From NCBI GenBank assembly GCA_947000775.1, contig CAMQGK010000567.1, forward strand, positions 12,375,501 to 12,439,500: DNA of 64,000 nt, given 5' to 3'. The translations under genes and the position numbers were made by a program. A model generated the notes under the pieces. It searched no databases. It had not been told where the DNA came from and was given only the letters and a program-made list of their open reading frames with translations. This DNA is from Pterois miles. Its lineage: Eukaryota > Chordata > Actinopteri > Perciformes > Scorpaenidae. Of this stretch, positions 39,273-49,894 are shown in pieces; the stretch's first letter is position 1, and each line of letters begins with the position of its first letter.

Positions 39273-40264
39273 ATTGTTGAACTACATGAGGCTTTAATTT
39301 GGTAGAGATATTGAAGAACCATCTTAACATTTTCAGACTTGAGGCGGCGACCAAGTTGCCGTTACCCACCCAACAATCCAGAAATGAGTTTCAATCCTGT
39401 CTGCCATTGTTTGTTTGTAATTAATTTATGTCAGATTTGTTTTGGTCCGCCCAGCTGTCCGTCCATCTGCCGGGGCCGTGACATAATGTGCATGCCTGTG
39501 GAGTAGCTCCAACTGTCCCTCCTGCACCTCCTAAACCTCCCCAATCTCCTGATCGGAGCTGCTCCTCTCCTCCGTCAGCTCCATCACCTGCTTTACATTT
39601 AATGCTCAGTCCCTCCTTCTTCCTCAGTCACACATTGTTGTGGAAATCAGTTGTGAGCCGCTACCAGGTCTTCGTGTTTCAGCATTAACATTTGAGATCT
39701 TTAGTTCATGTGGTTTGTAGTCGAGTTTTGTAGTAAAGCAGTTTTTTTTTTTTCCTCATTTCACTCATCAGAAAAGGTAGTGTTTGACCAAAACTGAGCA
39801 TTAAAACTTCATCCAAATAAAGTGGTTTAGATGATCTGGACTATCATAACTAATACAATGATTAGTTATATAATAACTAACACTGTAAAATGATGGGCAA
39901 AACTATGAAGAAAAGACATGCTATGCCAGAATTGTTATAATTATCGACTTTATCGACCCTTGGTATCTAAATACTGGTTAATATTTCACATTACACCTTT
40001 TTTCTATTCAAAAAGTCTGAGTCTTGATTGTGCTGATATTTCCACGTGATCCAAATAATGTTTTGGATGTAAAAATTGGTGATTTCCCTTCAATTGATAA
40101 TGTATAATGAGAGTTTAATAGCATCATCCATAACAATGAGGACTGAGCCATCAAGATAAACAGAAATCTATAATGCAAAGAAACCACAGAGTCAGAGCAG
40201 GAAGGACACTGACCTCCACATAAACCCTAATCTGTTTCGGTCTCTCTCCATCTCTGTCTTTTAG

Positions 40265-40433
40265 TATCGTGGGTCACACCGAGCCGTACACTAAACTGTG
40301 CTGTAAAGGCTTCTGCATAGACATCCTGAAGAAGTTGTCCCGCACCATAAAGTTTTCCTACGACCTCTACCTGGTCACCAATGGCAAGCACGGCAAGCTG
40401 GTCCGAGGCATTTGGAACGGGATGATCGGAGAG
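40265..40433 (+). CDS. grin2c: grin2c coding exon 5: S1 lobe
   Basis: This exon encodes the end of A453 and residues 454-509. The acceptor is GTCTTTTAG and the donor GAG|GTAAGT; it ends in phase 0. LCCKGFCIDILKKL contains the paired cysteines C465 and C466, and YDLYLVTNGKHGK contains H495, equivalent to glutamate-pocket H485 of GluN2A. WNGMIGE closes the exon. The region is nearly invariant among GluN2 subunits, so the subtype call comes from other exons. Confidence 0.97.
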
Positions 40434-40989
40434 GTAAGTTAGTTTTACATGACCACAGTCACACAGTGATATCGCCGAGATTATGAATGAGGTCATTTCT
40501 CTGTTAACTGCCTCTAGTTATTGCAGGAGTGAAATATTCACCGCAGAGACGCAAAACATTTCAAGGAAAGAACCCTGTATGATGACTTAAATCACTTCAA
40601 TCTACATGAGTAGATCTGTAATCAGGGATACAAGTCTGAAGGTCATTTGAAATGTTAAAATTAGGTCTGTTACAGCTATTTTGTGGCTCAACACGGAATA
40701 AGCTGAACTGAATGTGCAGAAAATATTCCTTAAATGCAGAGTTAATGCCAGTTTAACAGCAGATATTTTTATCAATTACTCCTGAAATCTCAGTTTTTGA
40801 AGGACGGCTTCTAATAGAAATAGGTTCTTTGAGTACTTCAGGATTTAGTATTGCAGTTTTAGAAAGTTGGGGGGCTTCCAAGTAGGGTTTGAGCCGCTTG
40901 GCGATAGTATCATATATCAGCAAATGAAGGGATGATCAACCACTGGTTTTTCCTGAATTTATTGGAAATGGATCACAATTGGCTTCCAA

Positions 40990-41466
40990 TCTTGACCATC
41001 AAAATCAAAAACAGGAGGGAATAAAAATAAAATGAAACCTCCATTATCTTTAGCCGTTTAGCTCCCTGCTGTCGGCAGATGAGCTGGTCATTGTGATTAC
41101 TCTGAACAGCATCCGAGGAAATAATTACAGCATAACAGGCTTCTGAATAACTTGGTCCAAGGATTTTAATGTTGTTCCTCCAAGGCTTATTTTGGACTTG
41201 CAGTTGTGACAAATTGCAGATTTATGTCTTCTTCACTCACGCTGAAGAGCTTCCACACCGACACCGTGTGGGAGAGACTGCTGAAAACCCTCAAGCTTCG
41301 ATGATTGACGGAGCATCTCCAGCTCTTAGTTTAGGAAGAGCTTGATTTATGCAGCGTTTTCTATGAGCAGAGCATTATCGCAGTCAATCACTTTAATTTT
41401 TTTTTTTTTTTTGTTGGAAGCCAAAATCATGATCGCAAATAATATTGATTAATTGTGCAGTCTTAG
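40990..41466 (-). mobile_element. TAGGGCTGCACAATTAATCG-type MITE, copy 2
   Basis: This is an inverted copy of 26593-27113: GAAACCTCCATTATCTTTAG at one side and GATTAATTGTGCAGTCTTA at the other. It includes the 17-base poly-T run at 41396-41412. Confidence 0.65.
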
Positions 41467-42141
41467 GACATATACAGAAATAAACTGTAAGAGTTAAGGA
41501 CAGAGAAGCCTCCAGATATACAGCTATACACTCAGTGTTTCTTCTCACTATGAAAGTCATTTTGGCACTGATTTGCAACTTTAACGATTTGAATGTCATT
41601 TTATCAATGCTCAAAAATTTGATGATGTGAAAAATGATTTTTTTTTGTTTAGTTTTGTCTGATCAGAGTAAAACCCACTGACTGACCCACTGTGTGCCAA
41701 TGACAGACACGAGTGAAATCCTCACAAGAGATTGCAGATTGAGTTGCAAAAAAATAAAAATAAGCAATTTTGAAGTCAAGAGTAGATGAATTGGTATGAA
41801 GGTCACTGTGCTGGGTGAGGGAGGGACTGTTGGACAGAAAGGAGGAGTAGGTGTCCTTGTGAATAATATCTGCAGCCGAAGTCATCTGGCCTGCCCTCGT
41901 CTTGAGGAGTTAGAGGATACAACATTAGATGGCCTATTTTTCCTCCGTTTTCAAAAACAGGAAGGCTATTGTGCTCAATGAGGCATCGCTCTCCATAGGA
42001 CAACTAATGGGCTGCATGAGGCGGAGTGTCTGGACTGTAAATCTACCAGCTCGCCATCAGTTTGATAAACAGTGGTGTGGTATTGCAGTAAAGGCTGGAC
42101 AAGCAGTCATAGGGGCTTCTGAACATTAGAGAGGTTTAAAC

Positions 42142-42992
42142 TGGGGATGCTAATATTTAACCGTTTAACAGACAAACATTTTAACCGATTAACACTTTGG
42201 GTTAAAAGAAATAATTTATTAAGAAGCAGAGGAAAAATGCAGAGGAGAGGCTCGTCATTTTAAAGAAAAACAAAAAGCTGGTCCGCCTTAAGAGAGCCAG
42301 CACAGATACAAGAAGTTGGCTCGGGACTTCCAGCTGAGTTGTAGTAGCCCCATAGCATTTATTCACCAACAAATAAACTGTACACCCACTGTCTGCTACA
42401 CCTACGGCCACAGCTATAACGCCAGCAGCTGCTAACGTAGCACAATCACACACTGTTTGGATAGTCGCTAATCTAGACAGACAGAGCATCAGACTCAGCC
42501 GACAACGTACTAAACTAAACTAAATGTGCGGTGGAGACATGTACTGGGAAAGTGGCTGCATGTCTGCAACACTACATGCAGCACCATAGCTGCTAACGCT
42601 CCCAGACGGCGAACTGGAGACGGCGAACGCAGCATCGTGGCTGCTAACGCTCCCAGACGGCGAACTGGAGACAGCGAACGCAGCATCGTGGCTGCTAACG
42701 CTCCCAGACGGCGAACTGGAGACAGCGAACGCAGCATCGTGGCTGCTAACGCCTGGAGACGGCGAACGCAGCATCGTGGCTGCTAACGCTCCCAGACGGC
42801 GAACTGAAGACAGTGAACGCAGCATCGTGGCTGCTATAGTAACTCACGGTGAAATGTTGTCTCAGTTGCCTGTTGTGCTCATATACTGCAGCTGGCGCAC
42901 CGCTGCATGCAAAGCACAAATCTGGTCGCTTATCAGTTAATAATGGGTTAACGAGGGTGTGTTATCAGAATTTTTCAAAATTAGCATCCCTA
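42142..42992 (-). mobile_element. GGGATGCTAAT hAT-type element, copy 1
   Basis: The ends TGGGGATGCTAATATTTAA and TTTTTCAAAATTAGCATCCCTA are inverted repeats. Flanks GTTTAAAC (42134-42141) and ATTCAAAC (42993-43000) agree at 6 of 8 positions, as an old 8-bp target duplication would. Relative to the other copies the interior is reversed. It contains a 51-bp minisatellite. Confidence 0.75.
42589..42829. repeat. minisatellite, 51-bp unit, about 4.7 copies
   Basis: Units start GCTGCTAACGCTCCCAGACG and end GCATCGTG at 42589, 42640, 42691, 42742 (a 37-bp unit with 14 bases missing) and 42779. Copies differ at only a few bases. The unit length is a multiple of three, so several frames stay open across the array, which explains the spurious frames on both strands. 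Confidence 0.93.
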
Positions 42993-43418
42993 ATTCAAAC
43001 ATTAGCAAAAAACAGCATGACGTCCTGTTTAGCCAGACCCCCAGTGACCTTTATCCTGCAGTGATTATTCCACTTCCTGCTTGTAGTGTTCGTCAGCATT
43101 ATGTAATAGGCATTATGCTATATCTTATAATGCATTCATGCTCTACATAATGCACTGGTGGAAAAGGTAAGATGACATTAGGGGAGGCTTTTGAGTTGTG
43201 TCCGTCTGGCTGCTGGAAGAGACAGTACATCTCCCTCAGGGACAGAAGCCGAGTGTGTTGACTTCACTGATGGATGAGATTTATCTCAAAGGTCAGCAGT
43301 GCACGTCCAGTATTATGTCAAACGCTGCTTAACAGGGTCCAGACAAACATCCACTCTACATTCACACTTTCAAACAATTTGTACACATAGACAAAACATC
43401 TCTGTTGACTTCCCTCAG

Positions 43419-43572
43419 GTGTTCTACAAGCGGGCGGACATGGCCATCGGCTCGCTGACCATAAACGAAGAGCGCTCTGAGATTATTGACTTCTCTGTGC
43501 CGTTTGTGGAGACCGGGATCAGCGTGATGGTGGCAAGGAGTAATGGGACTGTCTCTCCATCTGCCTTCTTAG
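43419..43572 (+). CDS. grin2c: grin2c coding exon 6: S1 lobe with the glutamate anchor
   Basis: This exon encodes residues 510-560 and one base of E561. The acceptor is CTTCCCTCAG and the donor TAG|GTGAGA, phase 1. GSLTINEER carries S521, T523 and R528, the equivalents of GluN2A S511, T513 and R518. The arginine holds the alpha-carboxylate of glutamate. DFSVPFVETGISVMV and SNGTVSPSAF follow, the latter with a sequon at N551. Every glutamate-contact residue expected here is present. Confidence 0.97.
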
Positions 43573-43969
43573 GTGAGAAACTCCTCTGTGTTTCCCTGAA
43601 GTAATGAAGACATATGGATGTGGATGGTTTCTCCTTTGCTTGAAAACATGCTCAATTTAGCCATCGATGGGGCATTGTGACGGTTCGCTGTGAGGCACTG
43701 CTTCGTTCCTGTCACCTCTGGTTACTCTTAACTTGTAATGCTTTTGATTAATCAAATATTTTTATGTAAATCAGCATTTGTGACTTTTCATTTGTAAGAT
43801 ATAATTTAGCTTCCTTTAATGTTGAAATGACAAATTCGTGATAGTACAGTAGCAGAAGTCTTTGTTTTAGTTTGCCCAGTTTTCTTCATTGTCACCAACA
43901 GTCTGAATCCTGAGTGTCTCTGTGAGCTCTTTTCTCCTGACTGTGCTCCTGTATCATCTGTCCCTGTAG
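43573..43969 (+). other. grin2c intron 6 (397 bp)
   Basis: This is a short intron with GTGAGA at the start and CTGTAG at the end. No repeat or gene is seen in it. Confidence 0.9.
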
Positions 43970-44095
43970 AACCATACAGTCCAGCAGTCTGGGTGATGAT
44001 GTTCGTCATGTGTCTGACTGTCGTAGCCATCACAGTCTTTGTCTTTGAATACTGCAGTCCAGTCGGGTACAACCGCAGTCTGGTCAGTGCCAAAG
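43970..44095 (+). CDS. grin2c: grin2c coding exon 7: transmembrane segment M1
   Basis: This exon encodes two bases of E561, residues 562-602 and one base of D603. The acceptor is TCCCTGTAG and the donor AAG|GTGAGT, phase 1. EPYSPAVWVMMFVMCL is the pre-M1 collar and first half of M1; the membrane span runs from about W568 to Y588. SPVGYNRSL is the intracellular M1-M2 linker. It lies 397 bases after exon 6. Confidence 0.96.
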
Positions 44096-45913
44096 GTGAG
44101 TCTCGCCTCTCACCTCCCTCCCTCATCCATCTGAGCCTCTCCTCACAACCAGAAGATGAATGCACGGCTGCTTGATCAGCAATAGTTGTTTGCTTTTTTT
44201 AAGTTCAACTAAAAGCATGTACATGCGTATTAACTGCAGAGAGAAAATGTACATAAAAAGTAGATAGCAAAACTGTAGACAATCAGTGTTTTCTATGAAA
44301 AACAACTGAGAAACTGAGAAGTAAATATGCTGACCATTCTGTAACAAGAAGACACTATAGGTGGTAGCAGATGAGATCCAAGATGATTCTGGTTTAATTA
44401 GGTCTATGTGAAAGTGCAGTGAGCTCTAAATATAGGTCTACTCTACTCTCCTACAACAAACGTAACCTTCAATATTTTCAGAAACTACATCATCATCAGT
44501 ATGTACATTGTGGAGAAAAGCACTCAAAAACACAGAATATAAGATACTGTATAATTTAGGGATGCTAATTTTGAAAAATTGTCTTGACTGATAACAGACA
44601 CTCATTAACCGATTAACTATTAACCGACAAGACTTGCGCCTCGCATATGAGCACAACTGAGTCAACAGTCCACCGTCCTGGAACATGAGCAGCCACAGTG
44701 CTGCGTGTAGTGTCGTGGACATAAACTTTAAAAGTCATGACCACCACCTCACATTTAGTTTAGCAGGTTGTCAACGTTGCCGACTGTCCGACAAACAGGG
44801 TGTGTGTGCTACGTTAGCAGCTGCTACGAGCTTCGTAGCCGCTGTAGACCAAGTGAGTGTGGGTTTGTTGGTGGTGTTATAGCTGTGAACGTAGCTGGAG
44901 CAGACAGTGTGTACAGTTTTTCAGTGAATGAATGCTACGACGCTACAAGCTACAGCTCCATAGCTGAAGTCCAGAGCCAACTTCCTGTATCTGCACCGGC
45001 TCTCTCTCTTAAGGTGGATGAGCTTTTCTCCTTAAAGTCAGTTAAAGTTAATTATTACCATCCCTAATATGATTCCATTTAGGGTTTTAATTTTAAAATC
45101 AGACGCATTTTCACAAATTAAAATAAAATGCATTATTTTTCTTTTTACTTTTGGCATAATGCAGAAAATGTAATTCATAATTCATGTGATTAAGTGAATT
45201 CATTTCAATATTGGCATCCCTGAACTTCCACATACAGGGATGAGGATTTAGAGAACATGTGAGATCCGAGTCTATTTACAGTGGCCACATACTGGATCAA
45301 TGCCTGGAAAACTGAGATAGTGCAGTTTCATTTTGGAGCCATGTGGTCTATAAAACATCTTATAATGGATGAAGAAAGGCCAAAGGGGCTACGCTCATGG
45401 GGTGGCTTCTCAGCCTTGTATATATTTTAGGGTGTTTTGCATACAAGATGCCAAAATTTATAGCAATGTCAAAACGGTGACATGCTCATTGCATAACATC
45501 AATCCGATTGTATAGATTTTATTTTAGACATGTAACTGAGTTACCTTTCAGACAACCATCCAAATTAGCTGCTTCACTGCTGTTGTGTTATCGTCTTACA
45601 CAAGTCATTTGATTTCAAGTTAAGGTTGCAAGATTCCTTAACACAGACAGATTCCCATTTGCATTGAAATACTACAACAATAACCTCCGCATACACCGTG
45701 GTGCCGACAAAACAATTCAGCTTTTGTCACAGCTTGACTTGTGGACAACACTCACACAATACTCAAAGACCTCAGTTCAGTCAAAACATTAGAGATCAAA
45801 TCTATCTAGTTAGTTTTAGAAAAGACATAGTCCATATACTTTTCGGCGTTTTGGTAGCATAGCCATTGTCCACTGTGTATGGACTGATAACGAGTCCTGT
45901 CCTTTCGCCCTAG
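44096..45913 (+). other. grin2c intron 7 (1.8 kb)
   Basis: A hAT-type element fills 44557-45066. The flanks 44100-44550 and 45075-45910 contain no gene or repeat that I recognise. Confidence 0.88.
44557..45066 (+). mobile_element. GGGATGCTAAT hAT-type element, copy 2
   Basis: The left end TAGGGATGCTAATTTTGAAA and right end AATTATTACCATCCCTA define 510 bases. Flanks GTATAATT (44549-44556) and ATATGATT (45067-45074) agree at 6 of 8 positions, the differences being transitions. The interior shares CAGTGCTGCGTGTAGTGTCG with copies 3 and 4. Confidence 0.78.
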
Positions 45914-46143
45914 ATCCCGGAGGCCCCACTTTCACTATCGGGAAGTCTGTGTGGCTGCTATGGGGAATCGTCTTCAACAACTCAGTCCCCATTGAGAACC
46001 CAAAGGGCACCACCAGTAAGATCATGGTCCTGGTCTGGGCTTTCTTTGCCGTCATCTTCCTGGCTTCCTACACCGCCAACCTGGCAGCATTCATGATCCA
46101 GGAGCAATACATCGACACAGTCTCTGGACTGAGTGACAAAAAG
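45914..46143 (+). CDS. grin2c: grin2c coding exon 8: pore loop M2 and gate helix M3
   Basis: This exon encodes two bases of D603 and residues 604-679. The acceptor is CGCCCTAG and the donor AAG|GTACGG; it ends in phase 0. IGKSVWLLWGIVFNNS is the M2 re-entrant loop: N624 is at the Q/R/N site, N625 at the next position, and W616 is the conserved GluN2 tryptophan; together they govern magnesium block and calcium permeability. M3 holds the gate motif SYTANLAAF at 654-662. L642 in KIMVLVWAFF is the S/L site, leucine in GluN2C/D and serine in GluN2A/B. Confidence 0.97.
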
Positions 46144-47689
46144 GTACGGAGCCCTGTCATTGTCATTGACAGTCCTGTGTGTGTTGTCAGGCGTGTTGTT
46201 GTGTTTGATGTACAGCTTAGGAAAAACACAAAGTGGTCTATTTTGGGTGTGTAAACAGTGTGAGGTAGAGCTATGATAGGCAAATATCCAGAAGTGTCAA
46301 TGTCATGGCTGTGACTTCTCCATTTTTCCACAAACTATAAAAGGGTTCATAGAGTAAGTGGTGAAATTGAATTACATCTCTGGATTCTTTAGATGAGGTT
46401 GTCTGTGAAAAGCCTATGAAATGTAATACATAAGTGGATTTTCTGGGCGGACGGTGATTATTAATTTTGGTATTATCTTATGCATATTTGTCTGGCCTGA
46501 GGATGTGTTTTATAGGAGTATTGACAAGGAAATCCATGTTAAACCGCCAGCACCAGAAATGGTTTCTAGAATCTGTGCTCGCAGGCAACTGAAGGGATTA
46601 AAGAGGCATCTGAGGAAAAGACCAAGCTGTCCACTGCTCATTACGATTCTGGAAAAGTCATTTACAATTCTCTTCTCATTATACATTAACTTGGCTATGC
46701 AGAGAAAGAAACACAGCCATTTTGACAGTAAGTCCATAGATTATTGAACAGCAGTCTGCATGGCAGCTTGGAGCGAACGCGGCGTTGAACTGCTGTTTGT
46801 CCAGCTGTGCAGAACCCTTCAGGTTAAGTAAATGTAAATGAGGTACAAGATGAAGCCACAGTGAATGACCTTGTATCAGAGGAGGGGGCTCTAGCGGCTT
46901 TAAGGACGCTGCGCTGTGTTAAGGCAGATGATTACCTCATCCCTACAGAACAGGCACTTACAAGTCCTTGTGATGGGGTAACACATCATGTTAACTCTGA
47001 CATCGTCCAACCTCTTTCAATCCACCATTTTCGTCCGACACGCTACATTGCTGCCCTATGTGGTGCAGTAAGGTGAATGCAGAAAATATCAAGATAAAGC
47101 AAAATAGCTTCATATGTAGGCTACATGGAGGAACAGAAGGAAAACTACAGCTTTAACTGCTTGGTCAAACACTAAGCAGCTGATGTTTATGCTGTTTAAA
47201 GTGTTTAAAGACATCTTGTGGTCTTAGAAGTAATCAGTTCCCTCTCAGGCATCAAGGTCAAAGTAGCAGACTGCTGTTGTCGCACTGCAACGGGAGGTTA
47301 TAGCCCGTTTGGTTGGATTGTGTAAGTGACACCACAGACGATGAATTGTCCTACCACCAATCAACATAATACTGTCTCTAACCAAATACTTTTGGTTGTC
47401 GGACCCTAAACTTAACCACAGAGGTGGATGATCAGGAAGCGCTCATATACATATCTACCTAGGGATGGGAACTGAGAACAGTTTCCTATTGGGAACCGTT
47501 CAGAGTGGTCTGATTCCTTGGAATAACATGCCGCTGTGACTATCAATTCCTCCTGTCGATGCTTTCCAGCAGATGCACATGCACAAGGACATAACGTCAT
47601 ATGCAGGCTGTATTCGTTTGTTTGGGACCAGAGCCATGGTGGAGAAAATCCAAACACTTGAAGTTAACAGATAATGAGACAGTTAGCAA

Positions 47690-47822
47690 GAAAATAAATA
47701 GTTGTTTTAGTCACAGGAGGACACAGTTGTCACAGCAATATAAAACCGATATTAAGGAGGGAAATGTTTAGCTTCCTAACACCAGATCTAAGCAGCTTAC
47801 AATATATCGCTGAAACTACTAA
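47690..47822. repeat. repeat B, copy 3
   Basis: CACAGCAATATAAAACCGATATTA and CTAAGCAGCTTACAATAT-like sequence align with 27270-27340. It lies directly left of the third GGGATGCTAAT element and inside the GGGATGGGAA-ended element. Confidence 0.5.
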
Positions 47823-47823
47823 A

Positions 47824-48217
47824 TAGGGATGCTAATTTTGAAAAACAATTTTAACCAATAACCGACCCTTGTTAACCAATTATACGTTAACCGTTATGAC
47901 TGGTACCTGCATGCAACGGTACACCAGCTACCGTTTGTCTGCTGAGTCCACAGTTCACCCGTCCGGGAGCGTTACTGTAGCAGCCACGGTGCTGCGTGTA
48001 GTGTCGAGGACATGCAGCCTGTTTCCCAGTAACTCTATCGCACATTTAGTTTAGCAGCTTGTCAGCTGTGTGTCTGCCCAGCGTAACAATAGCGAGTGTC
48101 CGACAACGTGTGTGTGCGCGTTAGCAGCTCTAGATGTAACTTTGCGTTCACTGTTGTCTCAGACATAAGCTCTGTCACAACTTTAGTGAGTGTCTGACAG
48201 ACACTCAACAAACAAAC
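47824..48217 (+). mobile_element. GGGATGCTAAT hAT-type element, copy 3, right end lost
   Basis: TAGGGATGCTAATTTTGAAA and the interior CGGTGCTGCGTGTAGTGTCG match copies 2 and 4. Similarity stops near 48217, where repeat A begins, so the right terminal repeat is missing. Confidence 0.7.
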
Positions 48218-48600
48218 TCGAACAGTGAAAGGGTTAAAGTTGTAAGACAAAAACACAGACAACTTCCAGACTGGCCAATGCCTGTAGCAACCTGTCAATC
48301 ACAAGGTAGCCACGCCCTAAAGCATCCCCTGCTTTATGGTCTATTTGACTCTAAACCAGACCATAATTTACTAAATGAACATCATGCTGTATTGAAGAAG
48401 ACTTGAAACTAGTCTACTACTATTGAGACCATAAACTCATGTTTACAATGTTTACTGAGGTAATAAATCAAGTGAGAAGTAGACTCATTTTGACTTCTGT
48501 ACAATCAGACTTCTTTTTGCAACCAGAGGAGTCGACCCCAGATGGGCATTAGAAAGAATGCAGGTTAAAGGCACTTCAGCATTGGCTTCACTTTTCTAAA
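48218..48600. repeat. repeat A, second copy
   Basis: It aligns with 24308-24655 from GTGAAAGGGTTAAAGTTGT to the TTGGCTTCACTTTTC end, including GTAGCAACCTGTCAATCA and CCATAATTTACTAAATGAAC. It replaces the right half of a GGGATGCTAAT element. Confidence 0.7.
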
Positions 48601-49365
48601 CTGAAGGCTGCCCACTGCTTTCCACCAACAGTTCATCAGGAACTGATGAGGGAATCGACAAAAAATCGGATCGAATAAGAGGAATCGATAACGTAATCGT
48701 ATCAAACTCTTATCAATTCCCATCCCCTTACACATACAGAAACTTGACCTCGAGAGATTGCTCAAGATTTGATATGAGAAAAAGAAGAGGCCTGGTTCAT
48801 TTTCAAGATGTCCAGAGATGATATTACCCGTTTTCTCATAAACAAACTTTGCTCAAAGTGTCCCTCTGCTAATGTACTAAGAACATATTTGCATAAGGTT
48901 AATGAAAGAGTGCAATTTTGTGGATTGCATTTCCACCCCGTCTCACTCTCTGTCCTCACAGCTAATTAAATGCATATAGAATTCCCAAAAGCAAAAGGAT
49001 AAAATGTTAATTTCTTATTGCAGACAAGGATATCTGGATTTCTTTGGCCACAGTGTCTGACTGTTTGGTCTTTGAATTGTAGAGCTCGATGTGTAAATTA
49101 ATAGAGCACGAGGGCAGCAGCATAACTAGCACAAAAGCACTTGGGAGTTGAGGCAGAAATCACAAAAATACCAAGATAGTGAATGTCATTGTATTAATAT
49201 CTCAGATTTTTTATATCTGGGCTTTACAGTTTGTATGGTGCTACTAAATGACAGTCACAAAGCAACCAATTGGGTGATGTGACAGACTGAATGTGATTAT
49301 ATATTCAATCCATCAATATCACAGATCATTTTTGGTGATCATCCTTATTCCACCTCTCTCAACAG

Positions 49366-49526
49366 TTTCAAAAGCCACAGGAGCAGTACCCTCCGTTCCG
49401 CTTTGGTACGGTCCCAAATGGCAGTACAGAGCGCAACATAAGGAGTAACTACCCCGAGATGCACTCCCACATGGTCAAATATAACCAGAAGGGAGTAGAG
49501 GATGCCCTCAACAGCCTCAAAACAGG
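49366..49526 (+). CDS. grin2c: grin2c coding exon 9: S2 lobe
   Basis: This exon encodes residues 680-732 and two bases of G733. The acceptor is CTCTCAACAG and the donor AGG|GTAGGT, phase 2. FGTVPNGSTERNIR carries S699 and T700, equivalent to GluN2A S689 and T690, which contact the glutamate gamma-carboxylate. MHSHMVKYNQ and VEDALNSLK match GluN2C. It is too short to stand out as a reading frame and was found by continuing the protein from exon 8. Confidence 0.97.
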
Positions 49527-49643
49527 GTAGGTGTCAGCCAAGGCTCATAAAAATATATTTACCGAGGAACTGTGAGCCAAAAAGGAGCCAAACAGTTATA
49601 CAATGGCCATTTGACTAAATCTCCCTTTTCTTTACCCTGCTAG
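49527..49643 (+). other. grin2c intron 9 (117 bp)
   Basis: This is the smallest intron of the gene, with a GTAGGT donor and a pyrimidine-rich end, CTTTACCCTGCTAG. It has no inserted sequence. Confidence 0.93.
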
Positions 49644-49831
49644 GAAACTGGATGCCTTTATCTATGATGCTGCTGTGCTAAATTACATGGCTGGCAAAGA
49701 CGAGGGCTGCAAGCTGGTAACCATTGGCAGTGGGAAAGTGTTTGCCACCACTGGTTATGGCATCGCCCTGCAGAAGGATTCCCGCTGGAAACGACCCATC
49801 GACCTGGCCCTGCTTCAGTTCCTGGCTGATG
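49644..49831 (+). CDS. grin2c: grin2c coding exon 10: S2 lobe
   Basis: This exon encodes one base of G733, residues 734-795 and one base of G796. The acceptor is CCCTGCTAG and the donor ATG|GTAAAT, phase 1. KLDAFIYDAAVLNYMAGKD includes D741, equivalent to D731 of GluN2A, which binds the ligand amino group. GSGKVFATTGYGIALQKDS and RPIDLALLQFL are S2 core. A (TA)19 run starts 20 bases after the exon, inside intron 10. Confidence 0.97.
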
Positions 49832-49847
49832 GTAAATTCTTCATATG

Positions 49848-49850
<3 letters not shown>

Positions 49851-49888
<38 letters not shown>
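49851..49888. repeat. (TA)19 microsatellite near the exon 10 donor
   Basis: This is a pure TA run of 38 bases starting 20 bases after the end of exon 10. It gives the artefactual IYIYIY frames at this position. Confidence 0.97.

Positions 49889-49894
<6 letters not shown>

Larger units (their letters stand above)
40434..43418 (+). other. grin2c intron 5 (3.0 kb)
   Basis: About half of this intron is transposon: an inverted TAGGGC-type MITE at 40990-41466 and a hAT-type element at 42142-42992 carrying a minisatellite. The parts 40440-40980, 41470-42140 and 43000-43418 show no gene; the last ends in the exon 6 acceptor. Confidence 0.85.
47460..48728. mobile_element. hAT-like element with GGGATGGGAA ends, holding nested elements
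   Basis: The left end TAGGGATGGGAACTGAGAA and the right end CTTATCAATTCCCATCCCCT are inverted repeats. Between them lie a repeat-B segment, a truncated GGGATGCTAAT element and a repeat-A segment. GGATCGAATAAGAGGAATCGATAACG near the right end (48668-48692) fits this element type. Target duplications are not clear. Confidence 0.6.
46144..49365 (+). other. grin2c intron 8 (3.2 kb)
   Basis: It contains a nested transposon block at 47460-48728. A 97-codon open frame at 46454-46747 has no recognisable homology and is taken as chance. The rest is unassigned. Confidence 0.86.

Noticed and set aside
42510..42825. Repetitive proteins of 75-101 residues across the minisatellite
   Set aside because: The 51-bp unit keeps frames open by arithmetic. 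It lies in a transposon inside an intron.
42589..42829. CRISPR-like array
   Set aside because: The units are contiguous without unique spacers, and the genome is eukaryotic.
46454..46747. 97-codon frame in intron 8 as an alternative exon
   Set aside because: It has no similarity to any GluN2 segment, and exon 8 joins exon 9 in phase without it.
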